A DNA stretch of 15,934 bases from Actinomycetota bacterium (GCA_003140115.1 PLIQ01000078.1:1-15934), one strand, 5' to 3'; positions 1-8,247 are shown, numbered from the stretch's first letter. Numbers and translations are program-made. The notes: generated by a model from the letters alone, not told the origin.

Positions 1-269
1 CACCCTCCTCGTATCGCCATCCCGAGCACACGACACGGACCAGTGAGTCATCGGCCGATTATTTGCATCAATCATGATTTCCGGCTGGGCTGCGTGACAT
101 CGTACAAATCGCCGGTATATGTATCGGCCGCCGCCAGCGCTGACGGCCGGGATGCCTTATGCCGCTGTGGCACCGGCCGGAATGTATGGCGCTTCCCTGA
201 TCAGGCCTTATTGCGACGGCGCTCCTGCATCACCGTTCCGTCGGCCGGGTGGCACCGTACTATGGCCCG
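1..269. other. Non-coding stretch upstream of the Tricorn gene
   Basis: No convincing protein is encoded here. The short frames in this stretch (for example 43-273 and the start of 119-997 on the plus strand) match nothing I recognise. Bases 55-125 are clearly more A/T-rich than the rest of the window, as expected of a regulatory region. One weak sigma-70-like arrangement is visible: GTGACA at 94-99, then TATATG at 116-121 with a 16-bp gap. A second, better placed -10 box lies at 258-263. Which of these drives the protease gene cannot be settled from sequence alone. Confidence 0.4.
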
Positions 270-270
270 G
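258..270 (+). promoter_or_regulatory. Putative -10 box giving a leaderless Tricorn mRNA
   Basis: TACTAT at 258-263 fits the actinobacterial -10 pattern TAnnnT. The GTG at 270 lies exactly where transcription would begin, 7 bases after the last base of the box. No Shine-Dalgarno sequence precedes either candidate start (249 or 270), which agrees with a leaderless transcript. The -35 region around 235-240 (GTTCCG) is weak. The spacing is seen in the sequence; leaderless translation is inferred. Confidence 0.35.
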
Positions 271-3200
271 TGACAGCGCCTGGATACCTGAGTTTCCCGC
301 ATATAGCGAACGACATCGTGGTTTTCGTTGCTGCCGACGACGTCTGGCTGGCACCGCTCGCCGGCGGGCGGGCCTGGCGGTTCACCACGGACGAGGCACA
401 CGCGGCGACGCCGAGGCTGACGCCGGACGGCACGCAGGTGGCCTGGGTCAGCGCCAAGGACGGCAGCCCGGAGGTCTACGTGGCCAGTCTCGCCGACGGA
501 ACCAGTACCCGGCTTACCTACTGGGCGACGTCGTGGGCTCGGGTCAGCGGCTGGACTCCGGCCGGGGAGGTGCTGGCCGTCAGCGCGGCGAACCAGCCGT
601 TCAGGCACTACGTCCGGGCCCGCGCGCTGACGACCACGCTGTCGGGCCGCCCGGGTGCAGAACGCGTGCTGCCGTTCGGCCTGGTATCCGACCTGTCGCT
701 GGGTACGAGCGGGGACGGCGCTCGAGGCGAGACGGCCGCTGCGGGCGGCCGCGGGGCTGGCCCGGTCGGCCTGCTTACCGGTACCTGGGGAAGTTTCAAC
801 GCCGATCCGGCCACCTGGAAGCGCTACCGCGGTGGCACCGCCGGACGCTTGTGGGTTGGCCCGGCGACGGCGATAGTCTCCGATGCGCAGGATGCGGCTG
901 GCCAGATCTCGGATCCGTTCCGGCGCGTGCTGGCGGACCTGCCGGGCCAGTTCGCCAGCCCCATGATCGTCGGCGGACGACTCGCGTTTATCGGTGACCA
1001 CGAGGGCACTGGCAACGTCTACTCCTGCGCGCTGGACGGCAGTGACCTGCGGCGCCACACCGATCACGAGGGCTGGTACGTACGCCAGGCCAGCACCGAC
1101 GGGCAGCGGATCAGCTACGCGCGCGGCGGCGAGCTGTGGCTGCTCGAAAGCCTGCAGGCAGTTGGGCCGGTCCGGCTCGACATCACCCTCGGCGCCCCCG
1201 TGCGCGGCCGGGCCCTGCGCCTGGTCACCGCCGAGGACCATGTTGGCTCGCTGTCGGTCGACCATGGCGGGCGGGCCAGCTCGATCGAGGTTCGCGGCAC
1301 CGTGCACTGGCTGACCCACCGGGATGGGCCGGCTCGGGCGGTGTCGGTTGTGCCTGGCGTCCGGGCGCGGTTCCCGCAGGTACTAGGGACCGGCGGGCAG
1401 GTCGTCTGGGCGACCGACGCTGAGGGCAGCGACGCCCTGGAGATCGGCTCCGGCGACCCGGCACGTCCGGCCGACCCAGCCGATCCGGCCGCCGCTCCGC
1501 GGCGGATCGCGGTCGGCCAGGTGGGCCGCATTACCGAGTTGGCGTCGGCACCGGACGGCAGGACGGTCGCGGTCGCGGCGCAGGACGGGCGGCTGCGGGT
1601 CGTCGACGTCGGCTCCGGCGAGGTGCGAGAGATCGCCGCGTCGGACAACGGGGTCGTGACCGGACTCGCCTGGTCGCCGGATTCTGCCTGGCTGGCGTGG
1701 TCTCACCCGGCCGACTACCCCATCACCATGGCCCCCAATTCGCTCCGCCGGCTGCGGCTGGCGCGGATCACCGACGGCCAGATGTTCGACGTCACCGACG
1801 GGCGGTTCGCCGACACCGAGCCGGTCTTCACCCTCGACGGCAAGTACCTGGCGTTCCTGTCGATGCGCGATTTCGATCCGATCCCCGACGCGCACTCCTT
1901 CGACCTCACGTTCCCGTACGGGGGCAGGCCTTACCTGCTGCCCCTGGACGGGGCCACTCCGTCACCCTTCGCACCCGAACTTGGCGGGCGGCCCATCGGC
2001 GAGCCCGCGGACAGGCGTGCGGGGGTCGCGGCGGATGGCGACGAGCAGGCGAGTGCTGGCGGCACTGCCGCCGACGCCGCAGCCGACGGGGACGGGGACG
2101 GGGACGGGCAGCACGTTGCGCCGGTGCCGGTGGAGACGACTGGGATGGCTGACCGTATCGTCGCGCTCCCGGTGCCCGAGGCCCGGTACTCGGGGCTGCG
2201 CGCGGTGAAGGACGGGCTGGCCTGGCTGCGGGTGCCGGTCACGGGCGATCTCGGCCTCGGCGGCGCGCAGCTAGCCGATGACGCGCCGCGGCCGGTGCTT
2301 GAGCGGTTCGACTTTGCCCAGCGTGACGTGTGCGAGCTCGCCGACGAAGTGGACTGGTTCGAGGCCAGCGGAGACGGTACCAGGCTCGTCACCAGCGATC
2401 ACGGGCAGCTGACCGTGATTTCGGCGGAGGGCAAGGCCGACGGCGACAATCCCCACGGCAAGATCGAGATCGACCGGAGCCGGGCCAGGTTCCTGCTCGA
2501 TCCGCCCGCGATGTGGCGTCAGGCCTACGCAGAGGCGGGCCGCATCATGCGGCACGACTTCTGGGTGCCCGACATGGCGGACGTGGACTGGGACGCCGTG
2601 CAGGACGAATACCGGCCCCTCCTTGACCGGATTACCACGGGGTCCGAATTCATCGATGTGCTCTGGGAAGTTTTCGGCGAGCTTGGCACCTCGCATGCCT
2701 ACGCCTTGCCGGCGAACCGCGGCGGGCCGACCGACGGGCCCGGGCTGCTTGGCGCGGACATCGAGCGCAGCGGCGACGCCTGGCGGCTCACCCGGGTGGT
2801 GCGCGGGGACACTTCCGATCCCCGGGCTCGCGCACCGCTTGCGGCGCCCGGCGCCGCAATCGCCGCCGGCGATGTGCTGCTGGCCGTGGATGGCCGGCCG
2901 ATCGGGCCCGACGGGCCCGGGCCGCTGCTGATGGGCGCCGCGGGCAAGCCTGTCGAGCTAAGCGTCGCGCCCGCCGACGGGAGCCGACCGCGCAGCGTGC
3001 CGGTGGTGCCGTTGCGGAGCGATACCAGGCTGCGCTACCTGGACTGGGTCCGCACGAAGCGAGAGCAGGTCCGGGAGCTCAGCGGGGGCCGGATCGGCTA
3101 CCTGCACGTGCCGGACATGGTGAGCCAAGGCTGGGCGGACTTCCACCGCGACCTGCGTACCGAGATGCTGCGCGATGCGCTGATCGTGGACGTGCGCGGC

Positions 3201-3716
3201 AACACCGGAGGAGAGAACTCAGAGCTCGTGGTGGAGAAGCTGGCCCGCAAGGTGATCGCCTGGGACGTGCCGAGCGGCCTCATCCCGGCTACCTATCCAG
3301 AGGACGCGCCGCGGGGGCCGGTCGTCGCCATCGCCGACGAATGCTCGGCGTCCGACGGCGACATCGTCACCGGCGCCATCCGCCTGCTCCGGCTCGGCCC
3401 CGTCGTCGGCGCCAGGACCTGGGGCGGCGTCATCGGTTACGACGACGAGCACGAGCTGATCGACGGAACGCGGATCACCGTACCGCGGCTGGCCTTCTGG
3501 TTCGAGGAGTACGGCTGGGGCGTGGAAAACTACGGCGTCGACCCTGACGTCGAGGTCATCATGTCGCCTGACGACTGGGCTGCGCAGCGGGACACCCAGC
3601 TGGAGACCGCGGTCAGGCTCGCGCTGGAAGCCCTGCAGCAGCGCCCCGCGGTGCGACCTCCTGACCCGCGCACCAGGCCGTCCAAGCGCCGGCCGCCGCT
3701 ACCGCCGCGAGCCTAA
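270..3716 (+). CDS. Tricorn protease homolog (S41-type oligopeptidase)
   Basis: Cytosolic self-compartmentalising peptidase of the Tricorn family. In known members it trims peptides released by the proteasome into shorter ones. Residues count from GTG 270 (1148 aa; family usually about 1050-1100). Two beta-propellers come first (about 1-330 and 340-735), with repeated WD/PDG-type turns. The C1 helical domain (about 745-815) holds the catalytic Ser808-His809 pair in GTSHAY. A PDZ domain spans about 825-915. The C2 core carries the nucleophile Ser1028 followed by Asp1029 (SASDGD) and the last relay residue Glu1086 (GVENYGVDPD). All four expected catalytic positions are therefore present. There is no signal peptide. 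GTG 270 is chosen because VTAPGYLSFPH matches where family members begin; GTG 249 would add seven residues. Oddities are an acidic Asp-Gly repeat near 606-613 and a Pro/Arg-rich C-terminal tail. The gene appears monocistronic. Confidence 0.93.
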   Translation: MTAPGYLSFPHIANDIVVFVAADDVWLAPLAGGRAWRFTTDEAHAATPRLTPDGTQVAWVSAKDGSPEVYVASLADGTSTRLTYWATSWARVSGWTPAGEVLAVSAANQPFRHYVRARALTTTLSGRPGAERVLPFGLVSDLSLGTSGDGARGETAAAGGRGAGPVGLLTGTWGSFNADPATWKRYRGGTAGRLWVGPATAIVSDAQDAAGQISDPFRRVLADLPGQFASPMIVGGRLAFIGDHEGTGNVYSCALDGSDLRRHTDHEGWYVRQASTDGQRISYARGGELWLLESLQAVGPVRLDITLGAPVRGRALRLVTAEDHVGSLSVDHGGRASSIEVRGTVHWLTHRDGPARAVSVVPGVRARFPQVLGTGGQVVWATDAEGSDALEIGSGDPARPADPADPAAAPRRIAVGQVGRITELASAPDGRTVAVAAQDGRLRVVDVGSGEVREIAASDNGVVTGLAWSPDSAWLAWSHPADYPITMAPNSLRRLRLARITDGQMFDVTDGRFADTEPVFTLDGKYLAFLSMRDFDPIPDAHSFDLTFPYGGRPYLLPLDGATPSPFAPELGGRPIGEPADRRAGVAADGDEQASAGGTAADAAADGDGDGDGQHVAPVPVETTGMADRIVALPVPEARYSGLRAVKDGLAWLRVPVTGDLGLGGAQLADDAPRPVLERFDFAQRDVCELADEVDWFEASGDGTRLVTSDHGQLTVISAEGKADGDNPHGKIEIDRSRARFLLDPPAMWRQAYAEAGRIMRHDFWVPDMADVDWDAVQDEYRPLLDRITTGSEFIDVLWEVFGELGTSHAYALPANRGGPTDGPGLLGADIERSGDAWRLTRVVRGDTSDPRARAPLAAPGAAIAAGDVLLAVDGRPIGPDGPGPLLMGAAGKPVELSVAPADGSRPRSVPVVPLRSDTRLRYLDWVRTKREQVRELSGGRIGYLHVPDMVSQGWADFHRDLRTEMLRDALIVDVRGNTGGENSELVVEKLARKVIAWDVPSGLIPATYPEDAPRGPVVAIADECSASDGDIVTGAIRLLRLGPVVGARTWGGVIGYDDEHELIDGTRITVPRLAFWFEEYGWGVENYGVDPDVEVIMSPDDWAAQRDTQLETAVRLALEALQQRPAVRPPDPRTRPSKRRPPLPPRA
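2085..2108 (+). repeat. Four tandem GACGGG hexamers inside the Tricorn gene
   Basis: Four perfect copies of GACGGG run head to tail and encode (Asp-Gly)x4. They sit in a low-complexity acidic/alanine-rich linker between blades of the second propeller. Because the unit is 6 bp, gain or loss of copies keeps the frame. The linker is likely an exposed loop that tolerates length changes. Confidence 0.85.
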
Positions 3717-3747
3717 ATCGGTGGGGGGTTCCGGTCCTGAGCCGTAA

Positions 3748-3760
3748 CGTTCCCGGAACG
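3748..3760. repeat. 13-bp perfect palindrome upstream of the membrane sensor-like gene
   Basis: CGTTCC-C-GGAACG is a perfect inverted repeat with 6-bp arms and one central base. It lies 13 bp before the GTG at 3774 and 31 bp after the Tricorn stop. The arms are too short and no T-run follows, so it is not a convincing terminator. It could be a regulator-binding site for the downstream gene. The palindrome is seen directly; the role is inferred. Confidence 0.4.
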
Positions 3761-3773
3761 GTGCGGACGTAGC

Positions 3774-5006
3774 GTGCGGTTCGTGGGTTGGAGTACAGCT
3801 AGCGGCCTTGATCGGCGACGGGCAATCGAGATCAGAGCCCGGACGGCCCGGTGGGTGCCCCGGTGCGCCGCGGCAGGATCGGTCGCGCTGATCGGCGGCG
3901 GGCTGGTGCTGGCCTACGTGGACCGGCATCTGGTGCCCGCCAGCCTGACCGGCTGGACGGTCTCCAACATCTCCGGGCAGGTAGTGAACATGGCCGTCCC
4001 GGTGACGGGCTTTGTCCTCGCGTCCCGGCGGCCGGAGAACCGGATCGGCTGGCTGTTCCTGGTGGCGGGGCTGGCGCTGGGCGTGAGTGGCTTCTCGAAC
4101 CAGTACGCGCTGCGCGCGCTGGTCGCGGACCGGGGGTCCTGGCCGGCGGGCCAGGTATTTGCCTGGCTGTCCAATTGGACCTGGGTGATCGCAGTCGCTG
4201 CGCTCGCCTTCTTGTTCTTGTTGTTCCCGACCGGGCAGCTGCGCTCACGGCGGTGGCGCCGGGCCGCGTGGTTTGTAGGCGGCGCATTGGCGCTGGCCGC
4301 GGTAGGTGTGGTGATCGCCGCCAACAGCCAGTGGGCGCGCCCGTTCGCCTTGTCCGGCCAGGGGAGCCCGGGCGGTCTGACCACGTTGTTCTTCCTGACG
4401 GCGGCCTTCCTGGTCAGTGCCGGGGTGCTGGTCAGCGTGTCGGCGCTCGTGGTCAGGTTCGCTAAGTCCGCGGGCGAGGAGCGGTTGCAGCTGAAGTGGT
4501 GCGCGACGGCCGCGCTCTTGCTGGTCGTCGTATTTGTGGCATCGATCTGGGTGAACTCGGCGTTCGTGAATGTGCTGCAAAGCGTGGCGTTCTTGTGCCT
4601 GTGGACGGCCATCGCCACCGCGGTCCTCAAGTACCGGCTGTATGAAATCGACCGGATCATCAGCCGGACGCTTGCCTACGCGATCGTCACCGGCCTGTTG
4701 ATCGGGCTGTATGCGGGCCTAGTCCTGCTGGCCACGCGCGTGTTGTCGTTTTCCTCCCCGGTGGCGGTGGCTGCCGCCACGCTGGCCGCCGCGGCACTGT
4801 TCAGCCCGGTGCGGCGCCGGGTGCAGCGGGTGGTGGACCGGCGGTTCAACCGAGCCCGGTATGACGCCGACATGACAGTGGCGTTGTTCGCGGCCCACCT
4901 GAAGGACGCTGTAACCCTCGATTCGGTCCAAGATGACCTGGCCAGTGTCGTGCAGCGGGCTCTGGAACCCGCCCATGTCTCGGTATGGATCAGCCAGCGC
5001 GACTGA
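3774..5006 (+). CDS. Multi-spanning membrane protein resembling a histidine-kinase sensor module, no kinase domain
   Basis: Integral membrane protein of 410 aa with about nine or ten hydrophobic segments (near 33-50, 66-83, 91-108, 136-152, 164-182, 203-226, 245-260, 264-284, 302-325 and 330-347). Motifs common in the N-terminal sensor part of actinobacterial histidine kinases are present: RRPENRIGWL at 85-94, FPTGQLRSRRWR at 151-162 and KYRLYEIDRIISRTL at 286-300, followed by a basic stretch ending in RRFNRARYDA. After a short cytosolic helix (about 365-410) the protein stops where a GAF, dimerisation and ATPase region would normally start. No such domains appear downstream in any frame, so this is a stand-alone sensor-like protein rather than a fresh truncation. 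GTG 3774 has a weak GGA six bases upstream; GTG 3783 or 3855 are alternatives. Ligand and partner are unknown. Confidence 0.75.
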   Translation: MRFVGWSTASGLDRRRAIEIRARTARWVPRCAAAGSVALIGGGLVLAYVDRHLVPASLTGWTVSNISGQVVNMAVPVTGFVLASRRPENRIGWLFLVAGLALGVSGFSNQYALRALVADRGSWPAGQVFAWLSNWTWVIAVAALAFLFLLFPTGQLRSRRWRRAAWFVGGALALAAVGVVIAANSQWARPFALSGQGSPGGLTTLFFLTAAFLVSAGVLVSVSALVVRFAKSAGEERLQLKWCATAALLLVVVFVASIWVNSAFVNVLQSVAFLCLWTAIATAVLKYRLYEIDRIISRTLAYAIVTGLLIGLYAGLVLLATRVLSFSSPVAVAAATLAAAALFSPVRRRVQRVVDRRFNRARYDADMTVALFAAHLKDAVTLDSVQDDLASVVQRALEPAHVSVWISQRD

Positions 5007-5145
5007 GGCTGGCTGCTGCTGCCGTCGGCAAGCCCGCTGAGGCGGCCGAAATGCCGGCACCTGGGAAGAAGGAGCCTGCTCCGGATAAACATACGATCTG
5101 TGCGTATCCAGGCCTGCCCGTTCCCGGCGATCGAGGGAGTGGTTG
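5007..5145. other. Intergenic region with short inverted repeats
   Basis: This 139-bp gap precedes the AhpD-like gene. It contains small inverted repeats: GGAG-CCTG-CTCC at about 5071-5082, and ATACG/CGTAT at 5091-5095 and 5103-5107. GGATA/TATCC also pair at 5083-5087 and 5105-5109. None has a following T-run, so no terminator is claimed. TACGAT at 5092-5097 could be a -10 box, but I see no matching -35. Confidence 0.3.
5133..5139 (+). promoter_or_regulatory. Ribosome binding site fixing the start of the AhpD-like gene
   Basis: GAGGGAG lies six bases before ATG 5146. A TTG codon directly before it (5143) is in frame, but its spacing to the site is only three bases, so ATG 5146 is preferred. 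Confidence 0.7.
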
Positions 5146-6258
5146 ATGACCAGCAAGCGGATCACGACGGTGCTCGGGCAGCTGGGACTGATTCAGGTCC
5201 GGTACGTGTCACCGGTTCGCCGCGGCGCCGCGCAAGGCCTGGCCGGCCGGGTCTACGAACAGGTCGAGCGGGAATTCGGGGTGCTGGCACCGTCGCTCGC
5301 CTTGCTCTCCCCCGCACCGCAGGTGCTGGCCGCGAGCTGGCTGATGCTGCGTGAGACGCTGCTGGTGACCCGCGAGGTCGACCGGGCCACTAAGGAGACC
5401 GTCGCCACGACGGTCTCGCTCGGCAATACCTGTCCTTGGTGCGTCACCGTGCACAGCACCATGGCCTCCGGGCTGACTGGGGGGCTGGTACTCGCGGACC
5501 GCCCCGCCGAGGCGATCACCGACCCCCGGCTGCGGGCGGCCGCGACGTGGGCGCGGGACTGCGGGACCGAGGAAGGCGCCCTGGTGCATGAACCGGCATG
5601 TCCCGCCGAGGAGGCGCCGGAACTGATCGGGACCGCGGTCCTGTTCCACTACTACAACCGCATGGTGAATGTGTTTCTCACCGAGGTCCCGCTGCCGCCG
5701 GGAGCTCCGAGGATGGCGCTGGGCCCGGTGATGTGGATCCTGGACCGCAGGTTGCGGCCCGCGGCCGGCCGTCCGTACCAGCCGGGAACGGCGCTAGAGC
5801 TGTTGCCGGCGGCGCCGCTACCTGGCGACCTAGCCTGGGCGCGCGGTGATCCTGTGACGGCCGATGCCTTCGCCCGCGGCTGTGCCGCCGTTGACGCAGC
5901 CGGCGCCAGGTCCGTGCCAGCATCGGTCCGCGACCTGGTCATGGCCGAGCTGGAAAACTGGCACGGCGAGCGGCGCGGCCCGAGCCGGGCCTGGGTCGAG
6001 AGTGCCGTGTCCGGCCTGCCGACGGCGGACCGGGCCGCCGGCCGTCTCGCACTGCTCACCGCGCTGGCCTCCGCTCAGGTCGACCGTTCCGTGGTCAAGA
6101 TGTTCCGGGCCAGCCGGCCTGGCGACTCCACGCTGGTCGAGCTGACCGCGTGGGCCAGCCTCGCGGCGGCACGGCGAGTCGGCACCTGGATTCCCCGCGG
6201 CGCGGCCGAAGCAGACCTCGACCGCGGCAGCACCGGCACCCACCACGCGGGCCCCTGA
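5146..6258 (+). CDS. Carboxymuconolactone decarboxylase / AhpD-like family protein
   Basis: 370 aa counted from ATG 5146. The clearest signature is a redox centre with exactly the spacing of the alkylhydroperoxidase AhpD: Glu84, Cys96, Cys99 and His103 (in NTCPWCVTVHS). Glu-x11-Cys-x2-Cys-x3-His is the proton-relay and disulfide layout of that enzyme. The protein is about twice as long as AhpD (about 175 aa). Its C-terminal half (about 260-355) again looks helical, with a stretch around LLTALASAQVD and VELTAWASLAAARR like the second helical unit of the fold, but it has no second CxxC. Peroxide reduction or thiol-disulfide exchange is likely; the substrate is unknown. No signal peptide is present. 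A VOC protein follows after 55 bp and could be co-transcribed. Confidence 0.87.
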   Translation: MTSKRITTVLGQLGLIQVRYVSPVRRGAAQGLAGRVYEQVEREFGVLAPSLALLSPAPQVLAASWLMLRETLLVTREVDRATKETVATTVSLGNTCPWCVTVHSTMASGLTGGLVLADRPAEAITDPRLRAAATWARDCGTEEGALVHEPACPAEEAPELIGTAVLFHYYNRMVNVFLTEVPLPPGAPRMALGPVMWILDRRLRPAAGRPYQPGTALELLPAAPLPGDLAWARGDPVTADAFARGCAAVDAAGARSVPASVRDLVMAELENWHGERRGPSRAWVESAVSGLPTADRAAGRLALLTALASAQVDRSVVKMFRASRPGDSTLVELTAWASLAAARRVGTWIPRGAAEADLDRGSTGTHHAGP

Positions 6259-6300
6259 CCCTCCGTAACGACCTGGCAATATAGGCGTACGACCACCCTG

Positions 6301-6307
6301 GGAGGAG
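6301..6307 (+). promoter_or_regulatory. Strong ribosome binding site of the VOC gene
   Basis: GGAGGAG ends six bases before ATG 6314. Another ATG at 6309 is out of frame and too close to the site. A weak -10-like TATAGG lies at 6280-6285, with TGACCC 18 bp upstream at 6256-6261 overlapping the previous stop codon, so the gene may also have its own promoter. Confidence 0.7.
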
Positions 6308-6313
6308 CATGTC

Positions 6314-6685
6314 ATGTTCGCAGACACCGAGGCATTCAGCGGGTTCTCCGTCAGCGATATCGATGAGGCCAGGAAGTTCTACGCCGAGACCCTCGGCCTG
6401 CGGGTAACCGAACAGTACGGCCTGCTCACGCTGCGGCTGGCCGGCGGCCGGGACACCCTGATCTATCCGAAGGCCGATCACACCCCGGCCAACTTCACCA
6501 TCCTCAACTTCCGGGTCGACGACATCGACGCGGCCGTCGACGAGCTGACCAGCCGAGGGGTGAGCTTCGAGCGCTACGAGGGGATGGGGCAGGACGCCAA
6601 GGGCATCAACCGGGCCGGCGGCCCGTTCATCGCCTGGTTCACCGATCCGGCAGGAAACATCCTGTCGGTCCTGCAGGACCGGTAA
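6314..6685 (+). CDS. VOC (glyoxalase/bleomycin-resistance fold) family protein
   Basis: Small cytosolic protein of 123 aa with the two beta-alpha-beta-beta-beta units of the vicinal oxygen chelate fold. The first unit opens with [19 protein letters not shown]; the second has [17 protein letters not shown] and closes with [13 protein letters not shown]. Length is normal for single-chain VOC proteins. The positions that usually carry metal ligands appear replaced: the first strand has Ser in GFSV where His is common, and the last strand has Ser in NILSVLQ where Glu is common. The protein may therefore bind a ligand without a metal, or act in a way unlike glyoxalase I. The exact substrate cannot be told. 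It is preceded by a very good ribosome site and follows the AhpD-like gene on the same strand. Confidence 0.86.
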   Translation: MFADTEAFSGFSVSDIDEARKFYAETLGLRVTEQYGLLTLRLAGGRDTLIYPKADHTPANFTILNFRVDDIDAAVDELTSRGVSFERYEGMGQDAKGINRAGGPFIAWFTDPAGNILSVLQDR

Positions 6686-6791
6686 CCATAAGGCCACTGC
6701 GGGCACGCGTGACGGCAGGCCTTCCCGGATTCCAGCTATCAAGGTCGGCTCACCTGTTATCGTCGGCGTGGCCTGTCTTGTGCTTACCGTC

Positions 6792-6798
6792 GGAAGGA
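6792..6798 (+). promoter_or_regulatory. Ribosome binding site of the sedolisin gene
   Basis: GGAAGGA stands seven bases before ATG 6806 and fixes that start, which also gives a proper signal peptide. Confidence 0.7.
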
Positions 6799-6805
6799 TC
6801 GCCCG

Positions 6806-8203
6806 ATGCGGTTGTCCAGAGCGAGTTCCGTCCGGCTGGTGGTCGCTGGTGCTGCCGTGCTGACCGCCGTCGCAGGCGGCATCGCCGCGATCGGCAGCAC
6901 CGCTGCGCTCGGCAGCAGTGCAAGCCACGCGAGCGATCCGGGCACGTTGATCGTGCACCCGGCGGTGCACCAGGTCCGCGGCGCGTTCATGGCGCCGGTC
7001 CCGTTCAGTGACGCCCAGTGCGAGGCTGTCTTCGGGATCGATTGCTACGTTCCCGACCAGGTCGAGGCGGCCTACAACCTGCCCGCCCTCTACGGCCGCG
7101 GCATCACCGGCAAGGGCCAGACCATCGTGATCGTCGACGCGTTCGGATCACCGGCGATCGCCGATGACCTGCTCCAGTTCGACCAGTATCTGGGCCTGGG
7201 CACGCCGCCGCTGCGTATCGTCCAGGTCGGGCACGTGCCGGCCTTCGACTCCGGCAACGCCGACATGATCGGGTGGGCCGCCGAGACCACGCTGGACGTG
7301 GAGTACGCGCACGCTGGCGCACCGGACGCGAAGATCGTGCTGGTCGAGGTGGCCGAGGATGACATACAACATCTCGCGCTCGCGGTCCGGTACGCGGTCC
7401 AGCACCGGCTTGGCGACGTGATCAGCTTGAGCTGGGGGGAGACCGAGCAGGCTCTCGGGCGCAAATTCGTCAGCTCGGACAGCTCTATCTTCAGCCAGGC
7501 CGCCCGCAGCCACATCACGATCGTCGCCTCCTCCGGCGACAGCGGGGCGTCCGGTCAGGAAAACAATGGCAACTATTACCGCCATCCGGTCGCGAGCTGG
7601 CCCGCCACCAGCCCGTTCGTGACGGCGGTCGGCGGCACCCGGCTCAACCTGAATGCCGTCGGCGCTCGCAACGGTCTCGACACGGCCTGGAACGATACAT
7701 ACAGCACCGCGGTGAGCGACTTTTTCTTCGGCAACGACGGCCCGAACCCGCTCGCCACCGGCGGCGGGAAGTCCGCTTACTACGGCAGGCCCGGCTATCA
7801 GAACGGCGTGCGGAGCATCACCGGTAACCAGCGCGGCATCCCGGACATCTCGATGAGCGCCTCGTGCAGCGTCGCGGTGAACGTCTTCGAGACCTATACC
7901 GGCGGGAATGGCGGCTGGACCGCGTCGTGCGGTACCAGCGAGTCGGCGCCGATGTTCGCGGCCATTATCGCGCTCGCCGACCAGGTGGCTGGCCATCCGC
8001 TCGGGCTGGTCAACCCGGCGCTGTACGCGCTGGCCGCAAGCCACGCACCGGGCATCGTCCCGGTGGCGTCCGGCAACAACAACGTCTCATTCTCCGGCGG
8101 AACGGTGCACGGCTACTCGGTCCGGCACGGCTACAACCTGGTCACCGGGCTCGGCACCGTCAACGGACAATACCTCGTCCCAGAACTCGCGCGTTCGGCA
8201 TAG
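6806..8203 (+). CDS. Secreted S53 family (sedolisin) serine-carboxyl peptidase, no classical pro-domain
   Basis: 465 aa. The first about 42 residues form a signal peptide: basic n-region (R2, R5, R10), hydrophobic core 11-35, likely cleavage near 40-43. The catalytic domain begins at about residue 80 (CYVPDQVEAAYNL). The sedolisin catalytic set is visible: Glu160 and Asp164 (ETTLD), oxyanion Asp245 in SSGDSG, and nucleophile Ser378 in GTSES-AP. Known members cleave proteins at acid pH outside the cell. Most carry a pro-domain of about 180 residues; only about 40 residues lie between signal and catalytic domain here. The C-terminal calcium site looks altered: Pro419 and Asn444 occupy positions where Asp is usual (PVASGNN for DVTxGNN, HGYN for GYD). 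C72/C80 and C354/C375 could form disulfides. The gene is probably monocistronic and converges on the oxidoreductase gene with a 44-bp gap. Confidence 0.93.
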   Translation: MRLSRASSVRLVVAGAAVLTAVAGGIAAIGSTAALGSSASHASDPGTLIVHPAVHQVRGAFMAPVPFSDAQCEAVFGIDCYVPDQVEAAYNLPALYGRGITGKGQTIVIVDAFGSPAIADDLLQFDQYLGLGTPPLRIVQVGHVPAFDSGNADMIGWAAETTLDVEYAHAGAPDAKIVLVEVAEDDIQHLALAVRYAVQHRLGDVISLSWGETEQALGRKFVSSDSSIFSQAARSHITIVASSGDSGASGQENNGNYYRHPVASWPATSPFVTAVGGTRLNLNAVGARNGLDTAWNDTYSTAVSDFFFGNDGPNPLATGGGKSAYYGRPGYQNGVRSITGNQRGIPDISMSASCSVAVNVFETYTGGNGGWTASCGTSESAPMFAAIIALADQVAGHPLGLVNPALYALAASHAPGIVPVASGNNNVSFSGGTVHGYSVRHGYNLVTGLGTVNGQYLVPELARSA

Positions 8204-8247
8204 CACGTCAGCGAAGCCGGACCGAAAAGCATTCGATGGTACCGGTT

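Noticed and set aside
201..1319. 372-residue minus-strand frame opposite the Tricorn gene
   Set aside because: No family features; it covers the first propeller, which is well formed on the plus strand.
3914..4660. 248-residue minus-strand frame opposite the membrane protein
   Set aside because: It is rich in Thr/Ala/Asn as expected from antisense reading of membrane segments, and the plus strand has recognisable motifs.
8204..8247. Terminator between the convergent sedolisin and oxidoreductase genes
   Set aside because: Only short palindromes such as GGTACC are present, with no stable stem and T-tract on either strand.
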